A DNA stretch of 43,946 nucleotides from Oscillospiraceae bacterium (GCA_910575505.1 CAJTFK010000030.1:1-43946), one strand, 5' to 3'; positions 1-8,669 are shown, numbered from the stretch's first letter. Translations and numbers: made by a program. The notes: generated from the letters alone by a model not told the origin.

Positions 1-132
1 ATTCAATACGTCCAGGTTGCTGATTTTGGCTGGTTTCCGCTGCCTGGGAAAGCACTCTTTGATTTGCTCGTATTGCTCTTTCTTTATTTCCGTTTTTTGA
101 TTATATCACAATCCCTCTTATGTGAACAGTCC
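1..132 (-). mobile_element. IS5-family element, transposase 5' end, cut by window edge
   Basis: The minus strand holds the start of an IS5-family transposase that runs off the left edge; the peptide KKEQYEQIKECFPRQRKP is characteristic of the family's N-terminus. The terminal inverted repeat TGTTCACATAAG lies at 117-128 and recurs at 5121-5132 and 15590-15601. The codon that is ATG in the sister copy at 15625 is ACG here (91-93), so this copy may have lost its start. Its right-hand part is not visible. Confidence 0.75.
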
Positions 133-137
133 CTAAG

Positions 138-165
138 AAGCGGCCTCGTGCAGGCGAGGCCGCTT
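138..165 (-). terminator. Hairpin terminator after the pfkB pseudogene
   Basis: An 11-bp perfect stem (AAGCGGCCTCG at 138-148 with CGAGGCCGCTT at 155-165) and a 6-nt loop lie 12 nt past the stop of the minus-strand cassette. There is no strong U-tract, so termination strength is uncertain. Confidence 0.5.
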
Positions 166-176
166 CCCTTTCATAA

Positions 177-1193
177 TCAGCTGATGAGGCGTCTTCCACA
201 ATGGGGGCATCCTTTTCCCCAGTCCAATGCTGCATCAAAAAACGGCATAATATTTGCGTTCAGTTTGCGGTTCAGCATTTCCAGGCCATCGTGATCCTGA
301 AGAATACCCTGAGCTCCAATGAAACCGTACTTTAAGGCAGCAATTTCCTTTGCAGCATTTAGCATCGCCAGCAAGGCCTCCTTGTCCAGCCCACCGGAAT
401 ATACCGGATACCGCTCCAAAAAGTAACGCAGAAAGATTGCAGTCAGCCAATCTCCAGCCCCTGAGTCATCCACCAGGTTTTCCATCCTTTTTGGGGGCAC
501 CATAATCCATTTCTATAAGCGGTCGTCCGTTTTCCGAAAGGAAAAGCGAAAACCGTCGGCTCCCATGGTAACGATGATCAGTTGTACCTCCGAGCTCCAC
601 AGATCATCGGTCATCCGCTCCGTATAAGCCTGAGGCACTCTGCTTTGAGAAAACTTTAAAATATTCACTTCCTTCGGTGAATCCAGGAATACCCGGTAGC
701 TCCTGCATGCATTGGGTTCGTAAAAATTCCAGCCGTTATGGTTTCTTGCCGCGATTTCCCTGATCCCAGGCGAAATTCTATCATAGTAAAAGGCATTGGC
801 CCTCCCGATATGCGCCGCAAGGCTGTCCTTCACGTGGGCTCTGCCCGGCAGGATTACCTTGGACAGGCTCCTCCCGCAAACCGGGCAGACGGTTTGAAAG
901 TGATGCTCTCCTGTCCGTTCATCCAAAATCTCTATAACCCTCGGCACCGCCGTTCGGCTTTTCGAGAAGGAATAAACGTCAATATTCCTGGCATTCAGGG
1001 AAGCCTTCAGCCACGCCCCCCAAGCATCGTCATAGTCGGCGCTGACAAAAACAGTCTGCCGCCCCAGCTTGGACAAAATTGACAAGACGTTCGCGGCGGT
1101 CCCGCCCAGCGCGACCTCCTTGCACTCCTGCCGCTGTATGATATCGACGCAAAGAAAGCCGGCTCCTAAAACACATCGTTCGTCGGTTTTCAT
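177..1193 (-). pseudogene. PfkB-family sugar/nucleoside kinase, interrupted by an in-frame TAG
   Basis: This is a ribokinase/PfkB-type kinase. The N-terminal part shows GGTAANVLSILSKLG, typical of the substrate-binding glycine motif, and the C-terminal part has the catalytic signature DDSGAGDW. The two parts are in the same reading frame and are separated only by a TAG codon at 513-515, so one nonsense change (for example CAG to TAG) explains the break. The preferred start is the ATG at 1191-1193 (peptide MKTDERCVLGAGFLCVDI); the open frame further upstream is overlap with the preceding gene. An internal cluster CPVC and a C-terminal CPHC are unusual for PfkB kinases and may bind zinc. It is the last gene of the IS-bounded cassette, downstream of PRTase and HAD genes, which suggests a nucleoside or sugar-phosphate substrate; this is inference. 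Confidence 0.75.
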
Positions 1194-2289
1194 TTCTTCG
1201 CCACGCAAATATACTGTCGTCAAGGCAGAGGCAATACAACTCCTCATCCTTTTCCGGATACGGGTCCTCTGCTTGGTAACCCTGATTTTCAACAACCACA
1301 ATTCCGGCTTTGATATCTTCCCTGACCAAATCCATAATCGCAAGCAGCACGCCAATATCAATCAGCTTGCTGGACTGCGAGGAGAACGCATACTTGATTA
1401 CCCTGTTCCGGTTCTGATTAATATGAAGGGATTTTTCGTAATACCGTACCATATCGCATAGCTTTTGGTAAACCCACAAGGGATGATTTTCAGGGACATA
1501 AATGATGTTTCGCTTCTCTACATTCCGTTCTCTGAACAGTGCCTCGCCGCAGGAGCGCAGTGCCCTCTCCCCACGCTGGATATCCTTTGACGGAAAAGGG
1601 ATGACAGGACATATTTTGATAGGCTTCAAATAATTATCGATAATATGAAACGCAGTGACATCATCCGGGCCCAGGACAGGAAGCCAGACCGTTTCTCCAT
1701 CGTCCTGCTCCAGCTGCATGGAAAAGGTGTTAAACCCTGGCAGATATTCCGCTGACTCTTCCACAATCACCGGCCTGATCATGTCATCAAATTTGCTATT
1801 CTCACATACGGCGACGCACAGCTTCTGTGTCTCAGCCTTGATGTCGATCAGGCGTTTGATGATACTATACCCGACGCCGCGCGGCATCGCGCTAACATCG
1901 ATTACAATGGTTTGATAGTCTGATATGAATTCCATGTTGAATTGGGAGCGGATGCTTTCTGAAATCACCAGAATCTTCTTCGGCCCGTCTCCTCGGTACA
2001 TGGGGATCTGCCGCTCAAGCAGAGGGATGTCCCGGCATATTTTCAGAATATCTTCATGGTTTTCTCTGCTGCGTGACTCATTTTTGGCATCTTTGCCGCT
2101 GTCTGACTCATTATAATCCACCAGGCAAACGGCAAGCGACAGTGCCGCTTCTGTCAGAACCTCCGCAACCTTACAGGCTCTCGGGTCAAATCCATGTCCA
2201 AGAATGAGGAGGACATGTTCCTGTTCCTGGAAATATTCCGTAATCTTTTGCTTCCCTTCTAAGAAGAGGCGATCTTTCCAAGTACTCAT
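1030..2289 (-). CDS. Unrecognised 419-residue protein of the PRTase/PfkB cassette
   Basis: I do not recognise this family. The N-terminal third looks like a Rossmann-type fold: a hydrophobic strand followed by LILGHGFDPRACK, later KKILVISESIR and a strand TIVIDVSAMPRGVG. The C-terminal third has KYAFSSQSSKLIDIGVLLA and AGIVVVENQGY. The start ATG lies 9 nt after the stop of the upstream gene, in the same operon. The last 164 nt overlap the PfkB kinase frame, and the translation there is basic and low-quality (many Arg). The natural stop was therefore probably lost near 1200, where CGA codons could derive from TGA, making the real protein about 365 residues. Confidence is high that it is a gene, low for its function. 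Confidence 0.65.
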   Translation of the reverse strand: MSTWKDRLFLEGKQKITEYFQEQEHVLLILGHGFDPRACKVAEVLTEAALSLAVCLVDYNESDSGKDAKNESRSRENHEDILKICRDIPLLERQIPMYRGDGPKKILVISESIRSQFNMEFISDYQTIVIDVSAMPRGVGYSIIKRLIDIKAETQKLCVAVCENSKFDDMIRPVIVEESAEYLPGFNTFSMQLEQDDGETVWLPVLGPDDVTAFHIIDNYLKPIKICPVIPFPSKDIQRGERALRSCGEALFRERNVEKRNIIYVPENHPLWVYQKLCDMVRYYEKSLHINQNRNRVIKYAFSSQSSKLIDIGVLLAIMDLVREDIKAGIVVVENQGYQAEDPYPEKDEELYCLCLDDSIFAWRRNENRRTMCFRSRLSLRRYHTAAGVQGGRAGRDRRERLVNFVQAGAADCFCQRRL

Positions 2290-2298
2290 GCTGACTCC

Positions 2299-3462
2299 TC
2301 AAACAAAATCGATTTCCAACTGATCCTCGTCACTGTCGGACTTGCCGCCGCAAAACAAGACAAGCCGCCGAGCATTGCATCTTGCCCATCCGCCATAGGC
2401 CAGGGGAAGGCCGTAATATACGCACAACCAACGGTTCAGGTAAAACAGCACCATGTTTTCGTCTTGGCTGTCTCTTCTTTCCAGGTACTTGGAAGCCAGA
2501 CATGCACCCAAGATCTTTACCAACTCAGTACAATCCGGATCGGAAAGGAATCGGTGCAATACGTCCTTCTTCACACCGATTCCTGTATATGAGCCGCCGG
2601 CGTATGCGGCCTGCTCCGCATCCCGAGACCGAATGCATAAAGCGGCTATATTATTCAAGAATTCTTTGATGCTCTTGATGTTTGCGTAGCAGTAATCCAT
2701 ATCCGCCCGCTTTTGCTTTGCGGCCTTTTCCAGGGCCTTTCCTTGCTCCTCCGCGCTCAGCTTTCGCTTCTGTCTGCGCTTGTGATCCAGACTCTTTATC
2801 CGGCAGCAGTCAAAATAAGCCCCAGCAAAATACAGGAATTGCTCGACATTATAGGAGGACAGAATCTTCAGGTTGCTCATCCCGCAGTAAAACGGGAGCC
2901 CCGCTCGACAGCACACGTTATACTCCGCTACACCCATGTATCTGTTCACAAAGGCCTCAAAGTCCGCTTGTGTTACTTTCTCTCCAAGATACAGAGACAT
3001 CTGCTCCTTGGACGCCCGCCGGTTTTCCTGTATCGCGATGCACTCGTACCAAATTGCCCGTTCCGATGCCCGCATATCTTTTCGTCCGTCAATATAGGAG
3101 ATGATCTCGCTGTAAATGCAGGAGGCTTCCAGATTCCGTTCGATCTTTTCCCGTTCCAATTTGCTGAATTGGTTCCAGGCCTTTTCGTATTTTTTGCTCT
3201 CCAGTTCATCGGAAATGCAATCTGAAAATTTTGAATAACCCTCTAAGTCCGCCGCCTTGATCCGCTTGTCTGCGATCTCCTCCAGCATCCCGTAAAACAC
3301 ACTTTTCCTCTTTGGCCAGTAATTGTCAATCACAATATTAGAGTTGTAATCTCGGTTCAGACTTCCATCCATGGAAATCAAATACTCATTCAGAGATAAA
3401 AACTGCTCTTCCCCCATCTGCTGTTCGCTGTTCTTTGATAAAAACGGGTTCTTCCAAATCAT
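2299..3462 (-). CDS. Unrecognised 387-residue protein of the PRTase/PfkB cassette
   Basis: This is an intact open frame with no family I can name. It is charged and largely helical in its first half, with a lysine/arginine-rich linker (KRRQKRKLSAEEQGKALEKA) near the middle and several cysteines (NVCCRAGLPFYCG, YFDCCRIKS) that could be structural. It ends in an acidic tail (DSDEDQLEIDFV). It sits between the PRTase pseudogene and the 419-residue protein with only a 9-nt gap downstream, so it is part of the same transcript. No signal peptide or membrane segment is visible, so it is likely cytosolic. It may be a dedicated partner or effector of the PRTase module; that is inference from position only. 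Confidence 0.65.
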   Translation of the reverse strand: MIWKNPFLSKNSEQQMGEEQFLSLNEYLISMDGSLNRDYNSNIVIDNYWPKRKSVFYGMLEEIADKRIKAADLEGYSKFSDCISDELESKKYEKAWNQFSKLEREKIERNLEASCIYSEIISYIDGRKDMRASERAIWYECIAIQENRRASKEQMSLYLGEKVTQADFEAFVNRYMGVAEYNVCCRAGLPFYCGMSNLKILSSYNVEQFLYFAGAYFDCCRIKSLDHKRRQKRKLSAEEQGKALEKAAKQKRADMDYCYANIKSIKEFLNNIAALCIRSRDAEQAAYAGGSYTGIGVKKDVLHRFLSDPDCTELVKILGACLASKYLERRDSQDENMVLFYLNRWLCVYYGLPLAYGGWARCNARRLVLFCGGKSDSDEDQLEIDFV

Positions 3463-3517
3463 ATCAGTTCTCCTTATGTCTTGTTACACGCGGAAATAAG
3501 GGATAAACCGTTTCTTC

Positions 3518-4577
3518 TCAGGAATACCAAAGAACAGGGAGGGTATTATTCGGCGTATTATGATACAAAACTAAGGGCAGCGAACAATCGGCAAAGCCGA
3601 GATAGGGGTATCGCCCCTCACCGACCGCAAAATGCTCGTCCGCATAAGAGGTCATGCCAAACTCAAGGCTCTGCTTGTAATTTCTCTTCAGCAGATCCAG
3701 CAGCTCTTCGTGATTCTTCCAGTTCAGTACTTCTACGATTTGGAGTGCGTCTACGGAAATAGGCTTCCAACTCATTTCCTCTGTAAATAAATTCGCCTGC
3801 TCCTGGATGTTTTTCAGCGCTTTGGCCGTTGCGACATACAACACAAGGTGTACCTCCACCTCCGCAGCACAGAAATTCATTTCCTTCAGACGCTCAAAAA
3901 CTTCTTGATTTTTCCATGCCATCCCTTGGCGTCTTTTCGGATGTAGCTCTTTCGCTTCCCGTAAAATCGTCTATCAGGAAAAACGAATAGAATTGAGGCG
4001 ACAGCTTTCCAGGGTATTTTTACGCCGTCTCTTGGATACTTGTGTCTTTTTTCAGATTTTCAATCATATCTTTTGCTTTGCTCTTGGAAAAATCATAATG
4101 GACAAATACCTGCTCATTGCTCAGCTCCCGGTTTTGCCGCCGGAAAAAGTCCATATGGGCGCCGTCGCTCAATCCCAAAAACATGCTGCACCGCCTGAAG
4201 TACACATAGAGACTCTCCCTATCCTCCAGACCGGCAATTCTATTTTCTTCGCAGAACGGTTTTGGCCGCTGGAGCAGGAACTGTTTCATGGCGATGGGGA
4301 ACGCACAAGTTACAAGCTGGCGCATCTCTTCTTCCGATATGTAGATCAGGAGATCCTTCACTGCCCGGTACGCAATTTCTTTATCCGCCTCGCTGCTAAA
4401 CTGGTCCAGCCAAAGGGCCAAGCTCTCCCCAAAACGCATCCCGTGAGCGTATTGCTGGTGATCATCATATTTGATTTCCGATATGATCTGGATGTTTTTC
4501 GTCTCCTCGCTCATCTGCGTCGTATCCCAGTGTTGCATAGTGCTTCTCAGAATCGATTCAGCCAGCTCATACTTCAT
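3518..4577 (-). pseudogene. Conflict-system phosphoribosyltransferase (PRTase-CE type), multiply disrupted
   Basis: Reading the minus strand from ATG 4577, a helical N-terminal region of 185 codons ends at a TAA (4020-4022). The same frame continues directly into FYSFFLIDDFTGS, which matches the PRPP-binding loop (hydrophobic strand, D-D-F-x-G-S) of PRTase-fold proteins. A 1-nt deletion after GS moves the frame to KSYIRKDAKGWHGKIKKF. A second shift near 3900 enters the 134-codon stretch with VHLVLYVATAKALKNI and the terminal HNTPNNTLPVLWYS, which I associate with the conflict-associated PRTase family. One nonsense codon and at least two frameshifts make this a clear pseudogene. It lies 4 nt downstream of the HAD-like gene, so the two were co-transcribed. 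The intact family is thought to make or consume a nucleotide derivative in immunity-type systems; I recall this and could not check it. Confidence 0.7.
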
Positions 4578-4581
4578 AATT

Positions 4582-5120
4582 CTACCCCTTCAGATCCAAA
4601 CAGAACTCGCCCCATTCACGCGGCTCAAAATGCTCCAGATAGTACAGTGCCGCCTCCAAATTCCGCATTCCGGGTTTTACGAAATTCCAGCAAGCATCCA
4701 TTTGCTCCGATACACGGTCCACGCTTAAAGCGCACGGGCAATTTAGCAATTCATAGTCGTTGCCTCCAAACTGTTCCGCATCGCCCATTACTATAAAATC
4801 ATCCCCCGTGTATCCCAGTCCGCTCCAATACGCGAAAATATTGATTTTGCTGCTCGTCTCCGGAATGATATCCACCGAGTGGCTCGATTGGACCACCTTG
4901 ACACCGAGAACGCCTCCGCAGAGAGAGCAGCTTTCGTCTCTGAGAGGTGCTCTGGTACGTATCCATAAAAATCGTCCATTGGAACGGGTTTCTGTCTGTG
5001 ATCCCATCGATCTCCAGCAGGCTCAGTTCAGGTATAAGGTCTGTTCGCCGCTTCACCTCGACAAAGGCCTCGGGAACCGGCATGACCTCTTTATCCGGCT
5101 GTCGGTCATCTCCCAGGATA
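4582..5120 (-). pseudogene. HAD-superfamily phosphatase-like fragment, 5' truncated and frameshifted
   Basis: Two overlapping minus-strand frames form one protein: NPFQWTIFMDTYQSTSQ in the upstream frame and GGVLGVKVVQSSHSVDIIPE in the downstream one, with a 1-nt indel in a CT-rich run near 4917-4925. Downstream, IIPETSSKINIFAYW supplies a HAD motif III-type lysine, and DDFIVMGDAEQFGGNDYELL resembles motif IV (GDxxxND) of Cof/sucrose-phosphatase-type HADs. Motifs I and II are missing because the gene is cut at its 5' end by an IS5 inverted repeat (5121-5132). The apparent ATG at 5137 lies in the IS end and is not the real start. It is followed after 4 nt by the PRTase pseudogene. Confidence 0.6.
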
Positions 5121-5320
5121 TGTTCACATAAGTGCATCTACAATAAGAGCAAAATAGACAAAAGTCAAAAAGATGACATCAAGTTTGTCATAGCGAGTAA
5201 AAATACGGCGAAAACGCTTGATGCGGTGAAAAAGCCTCTCAACCTGATTGCGCAGTTTGTACAATTCCTTATCGTAGTCCCAAGGGTCTTTACGATTGCT
5301 TTTGGGTAAAGGATATGTCG
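5121..5320 (-). mobile_element. IS5-family transposase C-terminal remnant with inverted repeat
   Basis: The minus strand between about 5310 and 5126 encodes a transposase C-terminus with LFHRIKRFRRIFTRYDKLD and a final hydrophobic FVYFALIVDALM, as in IS5-family transposases. The stop codon overlaps the inverted repeat TGTTCACATAAG (5121-5132). Only about 60 residues remain, so the element is internally deleted. It has the same orientation as the copy at the left edge. The remaining bases to 5414 show no gene. Confidence 0.7.
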
Positions 5321-5414
5321 TTGTTCATGGTTTCTTCTTTTCGCGGTCCGGCGCGTCTGCGGTACTCGATTTCTGCTGCGGCATTGTGAAATTGGCCTGT
5401 TTTGATATACCCGG

Positions 5415-6719
5415 TCATTGGCCGTCGGACTGAAAAGCGACGCCCGGCCACAGGTCCAGGTTTTCCTGATCTGGGTAGAACCGGGGGATCTCTCTGTAGA
5501 GCCGATCCAAGTCGATGGTGCTAAAAACGCCGTCCTCGTATAAGATCCTGCCGTTGACCATGGTTAGCCTCACATCGGTGGAGGAAGCGGCATACAACAG
5601 ATCAGGCAGCGGATGACGGCCCGGACGCCAGTGGGGGCCCCTGCGGTCTATCAAAATCAGGTCCGCCGGCTCCCCTGGAAGTAGGCAGGAGCAGCCTGCC
5701 GTCCCCCCAGTGGCCATGGCCAGGCACTGGGACGGCGGCAATACTGCCGGATCTCGCTTCAAACCCCTTTGCAGCAGTGAGGCGAAACGCGCCTCCTCCA
5801 GAACATCCTGATTGTTATTGCTGGCGGAGCTGTCCGTGCCCAGCGCGACAGGGATGCCGGCCTTCAAAAACTCCTCGACCGGGGCGAAACCGCTGCCCAG
5901 CTTGAGGTTGCTGCGGGGACAGTGGACGATAACAGCGGAGCGCCGCGCGGCCAGGGCGATGTCCTCCGGGGTGAACCAGACACAGTGGGCCATCCGTGTC
6001 CCCGGCGTAACGAGCCCAAACCGGTCCAGCCATTCCAGCGGCGTTACACCGTATTCGCTCCGGCAGCGCTCCTGCTCTTCCAGTGTCTCCGACACATGGA
6101 CGTGAACCATCAGCCGTCGCCGCTCTGCCAGAGCGGCGACAGCTTTTAATAGCGCCTCCCCACAGGTGTAGACCGCATGCGGCGCAATGCCAACCTGTAT
6201 GAGCGGGTCTCCGGTCCACCGCTCTGCCAGCTCTTCGATTTCCTCCAAAAGGTTTGGGTTTTCCCCCAGCAGCGCATCTGTCACCGTCGGTGTCACCAGG
6301 ACCCGGAGCCCTGCATCTGCATAGGCCTCCGCCACTGCGCTGCTTTGAATGTACATATCACAAACACGGGTCACCCCAAAGCGGATGCATTCCGCCGCAT
6401 TGAGCAGCGTTCCCCAATAGCAGCTCTCAGTGGTATGGCGGGCCTCAAAGGGCCACACCGCCGATTCCAGCCATGACTGAAGCGGAAGCCCTTCCCCGTG
6501 AGAGCGGAGCAGGCTCAGCGGAGAATGGGTGTGGGAGTTGACAAGCCCCGGCATCAGCAGACCGCCCCGGCAGTCCACACGCCGGTCCGGCAAAAACTCC
6601 CTTGGCGCCTTGTGGCAGGCAAACGCGATCCGCCCGGCCGTCACGCCAACACACATGTCCGGCTGTGGCTCCATTCCCGCCTGGGGCAGGAACAGGGCGT
6701 GTTCCAGCAGTATATTCAT
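5415..6719 (-). CDS. mtaD: 5-methylthioadenosine/S-adenosylhomocysteine deaminase-like amidohydrolase
   Basis: A 434-residue metal-dependent amidohydrolase of the MTA/SAH deaminase (MtaD/SsnA-like) group, which hydrolyses the purine 6-amino group of adenosine derivatives to ammonia and the inosine derivative. Visible metal and catalytic motifs are VNSHTHSPLSLL (HxH), GIAPHAVYTC, HVHVSETLEEQE, AHCVWF, HCPRSNLKLGSGFAP and LGTDSSASNNNQDV. The start at 6717-6719 is chosen because it lies 1 nt after the stop of the AhcY-like gene (TGAGATG) and begins the beta-sandwich lid (MNILLEHALFLPQAG). The frame further upstream is overlap. The tight linkage to an AhcY-like hydrolase implies sequential handling of S-adenosylhomocysteine. 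N-ethylammeline/guanine deaminase-like substrates remain possible. Confidence 0.85.
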   Translation of the reverse strand: MNILLEHALFLPQAGMEPQPDMCVGVTAGRIAFACHKAPREFLPDRRVDCRGGLLMPGLVNSHTHSPLSLLRSHGEGLPLQSWLESAVWPFEARHTTESCYWGTLLNAAECIRFGVTRVCDMYIQSSAVAEAYADAGLRVLVTPTVTDALLGENPNLLEEIEELAERWTGDPLIQVGIAPHAVYTCGEALLKAVAALAERRRLMVHVHVSETLEEQERCRSEYGVTPLEWLDRFGLVTPGTRMAHCVWFTPEDIALAARRSAVIVHCPRSNLKLGSGFAPVEEFLKAGIPVALGTDSSASNNNQDVLEEARFASLLQRGLKRDPAVLPPSQCLAMATGGTAGCSCLLPGEPADLILIDRRGPHWRPGRHPLPDLLYAASSTDVRLTMVNGRILYEDGVFSTIDLDRLYREIPRFYPDQENLDLWPGVAFQSDGQ

Positions 6720-6720
6720 C

Positions 6721-7896
6721 TCAGAACCGGAGCATCCGGCGGCTGACTGCCCGATCAATCTCCACAGGGATGGGCTGCACGCCCTTGTGGAGACCGTGCC
6801 TTCCACTGGCCAGAAGTGCGCCGCAGGACGCCTGCAGTCCCAGTCCCAGATCCATGATTGCGATCGGATTGCCGTCTCCGGCGGCGAGGTTCAGGGGATT
6901 GGCATTTTCCAGGAGGAACACCTTCCTGCTGCCAAACCAAAGGGTCTCCTTCCCGCAGCCTATCACGTCCACGCGGCTGGCGGCAGCTCTGAGCTCATCC
7001 ACGTCGATTTCGAAGCCGAAATGCCCGGCATTGGAGAGGATCAGGCCATCGGAGAAATAGGGGATATGCTCCGTTGTGATGATATGGAACCGGCCCGTGG
7101 AGGTCACGATGGCGTCTGCCCGGGCAATCAGCTCGTTTAAGTTCTCCGAGACATGGTGTCCGTCCACTTTTGCCTTTAAGAGATAAACCGGGTCTATATC
7201 ATAGACGGAGGTGTGGGCACCCATTGCCCGGAATTTCCCAGCGATGCCGCTGCCGCACCAGCCATACCCAATGACCAGAATACGCTTTCCGCCCAGCAGC
7301 AAGCTGGTGGCGCGCATAAAGCCGTCCACCACAGACTGGCCCACGCCCACGGCGTTTTCCAGCAGCTTTTTCAAGGGAGAATCATCGATAACAACCACCG
7401 GGAAGGCGATGTCATACCCGGAGCTGTCAATCAGCAGGCGGCCGGTTCGGGTCTCCTCATTTGCACCCAGAGGGATCCAATCCCGCTTTTTCTTGTGGTA
7501 GGCCAGAATTAAGCTGGCGCCATTGTCCAGGAGGAGATCGGGCTTCTCTTCCATCACCATTTCCAAATAGCGCTGGTGATCCTCCATGGCATCCTTTTCT
7601 TTTGCGAAGACCGTAATTTTTGGATTGGATGCCAGAAATGCCGCCGTATCCGGCTTGGTTGTGCCAAGACAGCCAACCAGATAGACGTGTTCTGCGCCTC
7701 CGGCAAGGATGGCTTCGATCCAAAAGGCGGTCTTCGGCTCCACATGAAGGCAGATCGCTACCTTCAGGCCCCGGAAGGGAAGCTCTGTGCGATAGCTCTC
7801 TTTGAGGGAGGCAATCAGTGGCATCTGTTCCACAAACCAGTTCATCCGCTGCCGGCCAGCTTCGGCCAGGGAAGGATTGTCAATTATAGAAATCAT
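6721..7896 (-). CDS. Adenosylhomocysteinase-like protein (possible S-inosylhomocysteine hydrolase)
   Basis: A 391-residue SAH hydrolase-family protein with an NAD-binding Rossmann motif (VIGYGWCGSGIAGKFRAMGA), ICLHV near the N-terminus, GGTEETTTG replaced by GANEETRTG, and LSNAGHFGFEID. The start at 7894-7896 (MISIIDNPSL) gives the length of short bacterial/archaeal forms; an in-frame ATG at 7935 would add 13 residues. Several positions that bind substrate in classical AhcY differ. The adenine-contact segment HMTVET is HVEPKT here, the DDG(G/A)D segment reads DNGAS, and the VND before the catalytic lysine reads IDD, while the Lys itself is kept (SPLKKL). With mtaD 1 nt downstream, a pathway through the deaminated S-inosylhomocysteine, as known from Methanocaldococcus, is plausible. 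Plain SAH hydrolase activity is the alternative. Confidence 0.8.
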   Translation of the reverse strand: MISIIDNPSLAEAGRQRMNWFVEQMPLIASLKESYRTELPFRGLKVAICLHVEPKTAFWIEAILAGGAEHVYLVGCLGTTKPDTAAFLASNPKITVFAKEKDAMEDHQRYLEMVMEEKPDLLLDNGASLILAYHKKKRDWIPLGANEETRTGRLLIDSSGYDIAFPVVVIDDSPLKKLLENAVGVGQSVVDGFMRATSLLLGGKRILVIGYGWCGSGIAGKFRAMGAHTSVYDIDPVYLLKAKVDGHHVSENLNELIARADAIVTSTGRFHIITTEHIPYFSDGLILSNAGHFGFEIDVDELRAAASRVDVIGCGKETLWFGSRKVFLLENANPLNLAAGDGNPIAIMDLGLGLQASCGALLASGRHGLHKGVQPIPVEIDRAVSRRMLRF

Positions 7897-7922
7897 TTTT
7901 TCCCATATCCTTTCCGTTAGAA

Positions 7923-7970
7923 TTGACACGATCATACCGTGGCCTTTATAATAATTCGAGGACAAATGTC
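7923..7970 (+). promoter_or_regulatory. Divergent promoter region with Crp/Fnr-type operator
   Basis: On the plus strand TTGACA (7923-7928) and TATAAT (7947-7952) are spaced 18 nt and drive the regulator at 7995. The palindromic core GACAAATGTC (7961-7970) covers about +2 to +11 of that promoter, a position suited to autorepression. For the divergent ahcY/mtaD unit, a -10-like TATGAT (plus coordinates 7931-7936) lies 32 nt from the operator centre. That is the geometry of class II Crp-type activation. The site is shared with 8805-8822. Confidence 0.6.
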
Positions 7971-7994
7971 TATCATTTTGAGGGAGGCGGAAAC

Positions 7995-8669
7995 ATGCGT
8001 ACAGATTGTAACCCGGAGCATATCCGAAAAGCGGCGGCATCTCTTGACGCGGAGACTTTGCTGACGCCGGAGGTCCTGCGAAATACCCGTATCATATCCT
8101 ATGACCCTGGCGAGACGGTCATGTCCTCGGGTGAGGCGGTGACGTCGGTATCTGTGCTTCTTCGGGGCAGCCTGCGCATTTATTCCATCTCGGAAAACGG
8201 GAAGCTGGCCACTGTGGCCGTGGCCAATCCGCCGCAGATGTTCGGGGATATCGAGTTTCTCAAAGGATATGAAACCCTGCACTACGTTGTGGCGGAGACC
8301 CGGGCGGCCACGCTGAGCTTCAGCCTGTCGGATGTGCGGGCCTATCTCTCCGAGCAAGTGGCTTTTTACCGTCTGATCTGCAACAATCTCATCGAGAAGC
8401 TCTACAGCACCTCCTCCAACTATTCTAAGGTATTGCTATACAACACACGAAAACTCCTGGCCCGCCAGCTCTTGCAGCACTGCGACAGCGAGGGCGTGGT
8501 CCTCTGCAAAAGCAAGGACCTGGCAGAGCATTTAGGAGTCACTCCCCGCCACATCAGCCGGTTGATCACAGAATTAGAACGCCAGGGAGCCATCTCCCGC
8601 GTGTGTGGGCGGCGGCTCCAAGTCACGGACCGGCTGCTGCTTTCCCAGTATGCGAAAGACACCGAATAA
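7995..8669 (+). CDS. Crp/Fnr-family transcriptional regulator
   Basis: A 224-residue regulator with an N-terminal cyclic-nucleotide-binding-type beta-roll (SYDPGETVMSSGEAVTSVSV, LLRGSLRIYSISENGK, MFGDIEFLKG), a long dimer helix, and a C-terminal winged helix (CKSKDLAEHLGVTPRHISRL, then a wing). It resembles YeiL-like members. No CxxC iron-sulfur motif typical of Fnr is visible, so oxygen sensing by a cluster is not supported. The start ATG at 7995 follows GGGAGG by 7 nt and is preferred over upstream in-frame codons. It is divergent from ahcY/mtaD and upstream of the MBL-HD/ABC operon, and a matching palindrome lies before both, so it probably controls both. The effector may be a purine nucleoside; that is inference. 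Confidence 0.85.
   Translation: MRTDCNPEHIRKAAASLDAETLLTPEVLRNTRIISYDPGETVMSSGEAVTSVSVLLRGSLRIYSISENGKLATVAVANPPQMFGDIEFLKGYETLHYVVAETRAATLSFSLSDVRAYLSEQVAFYRLICNNLIEKLYSTSSNYSKVLLYNTRKLLARQLLQHCDSEGVVLCKSKDLAEHLGVTPRHISRLITELERQGAISRVCGRRLQVTDRLLLSQYAKDTE

Noticed and set aside
5137..5137. ATG at 5137 as the start of the HAD-like gene
   Set aside because: It lies within the IS5 inverted repeat and transposase end, so it reflects an accidental fusion rather than a native start.
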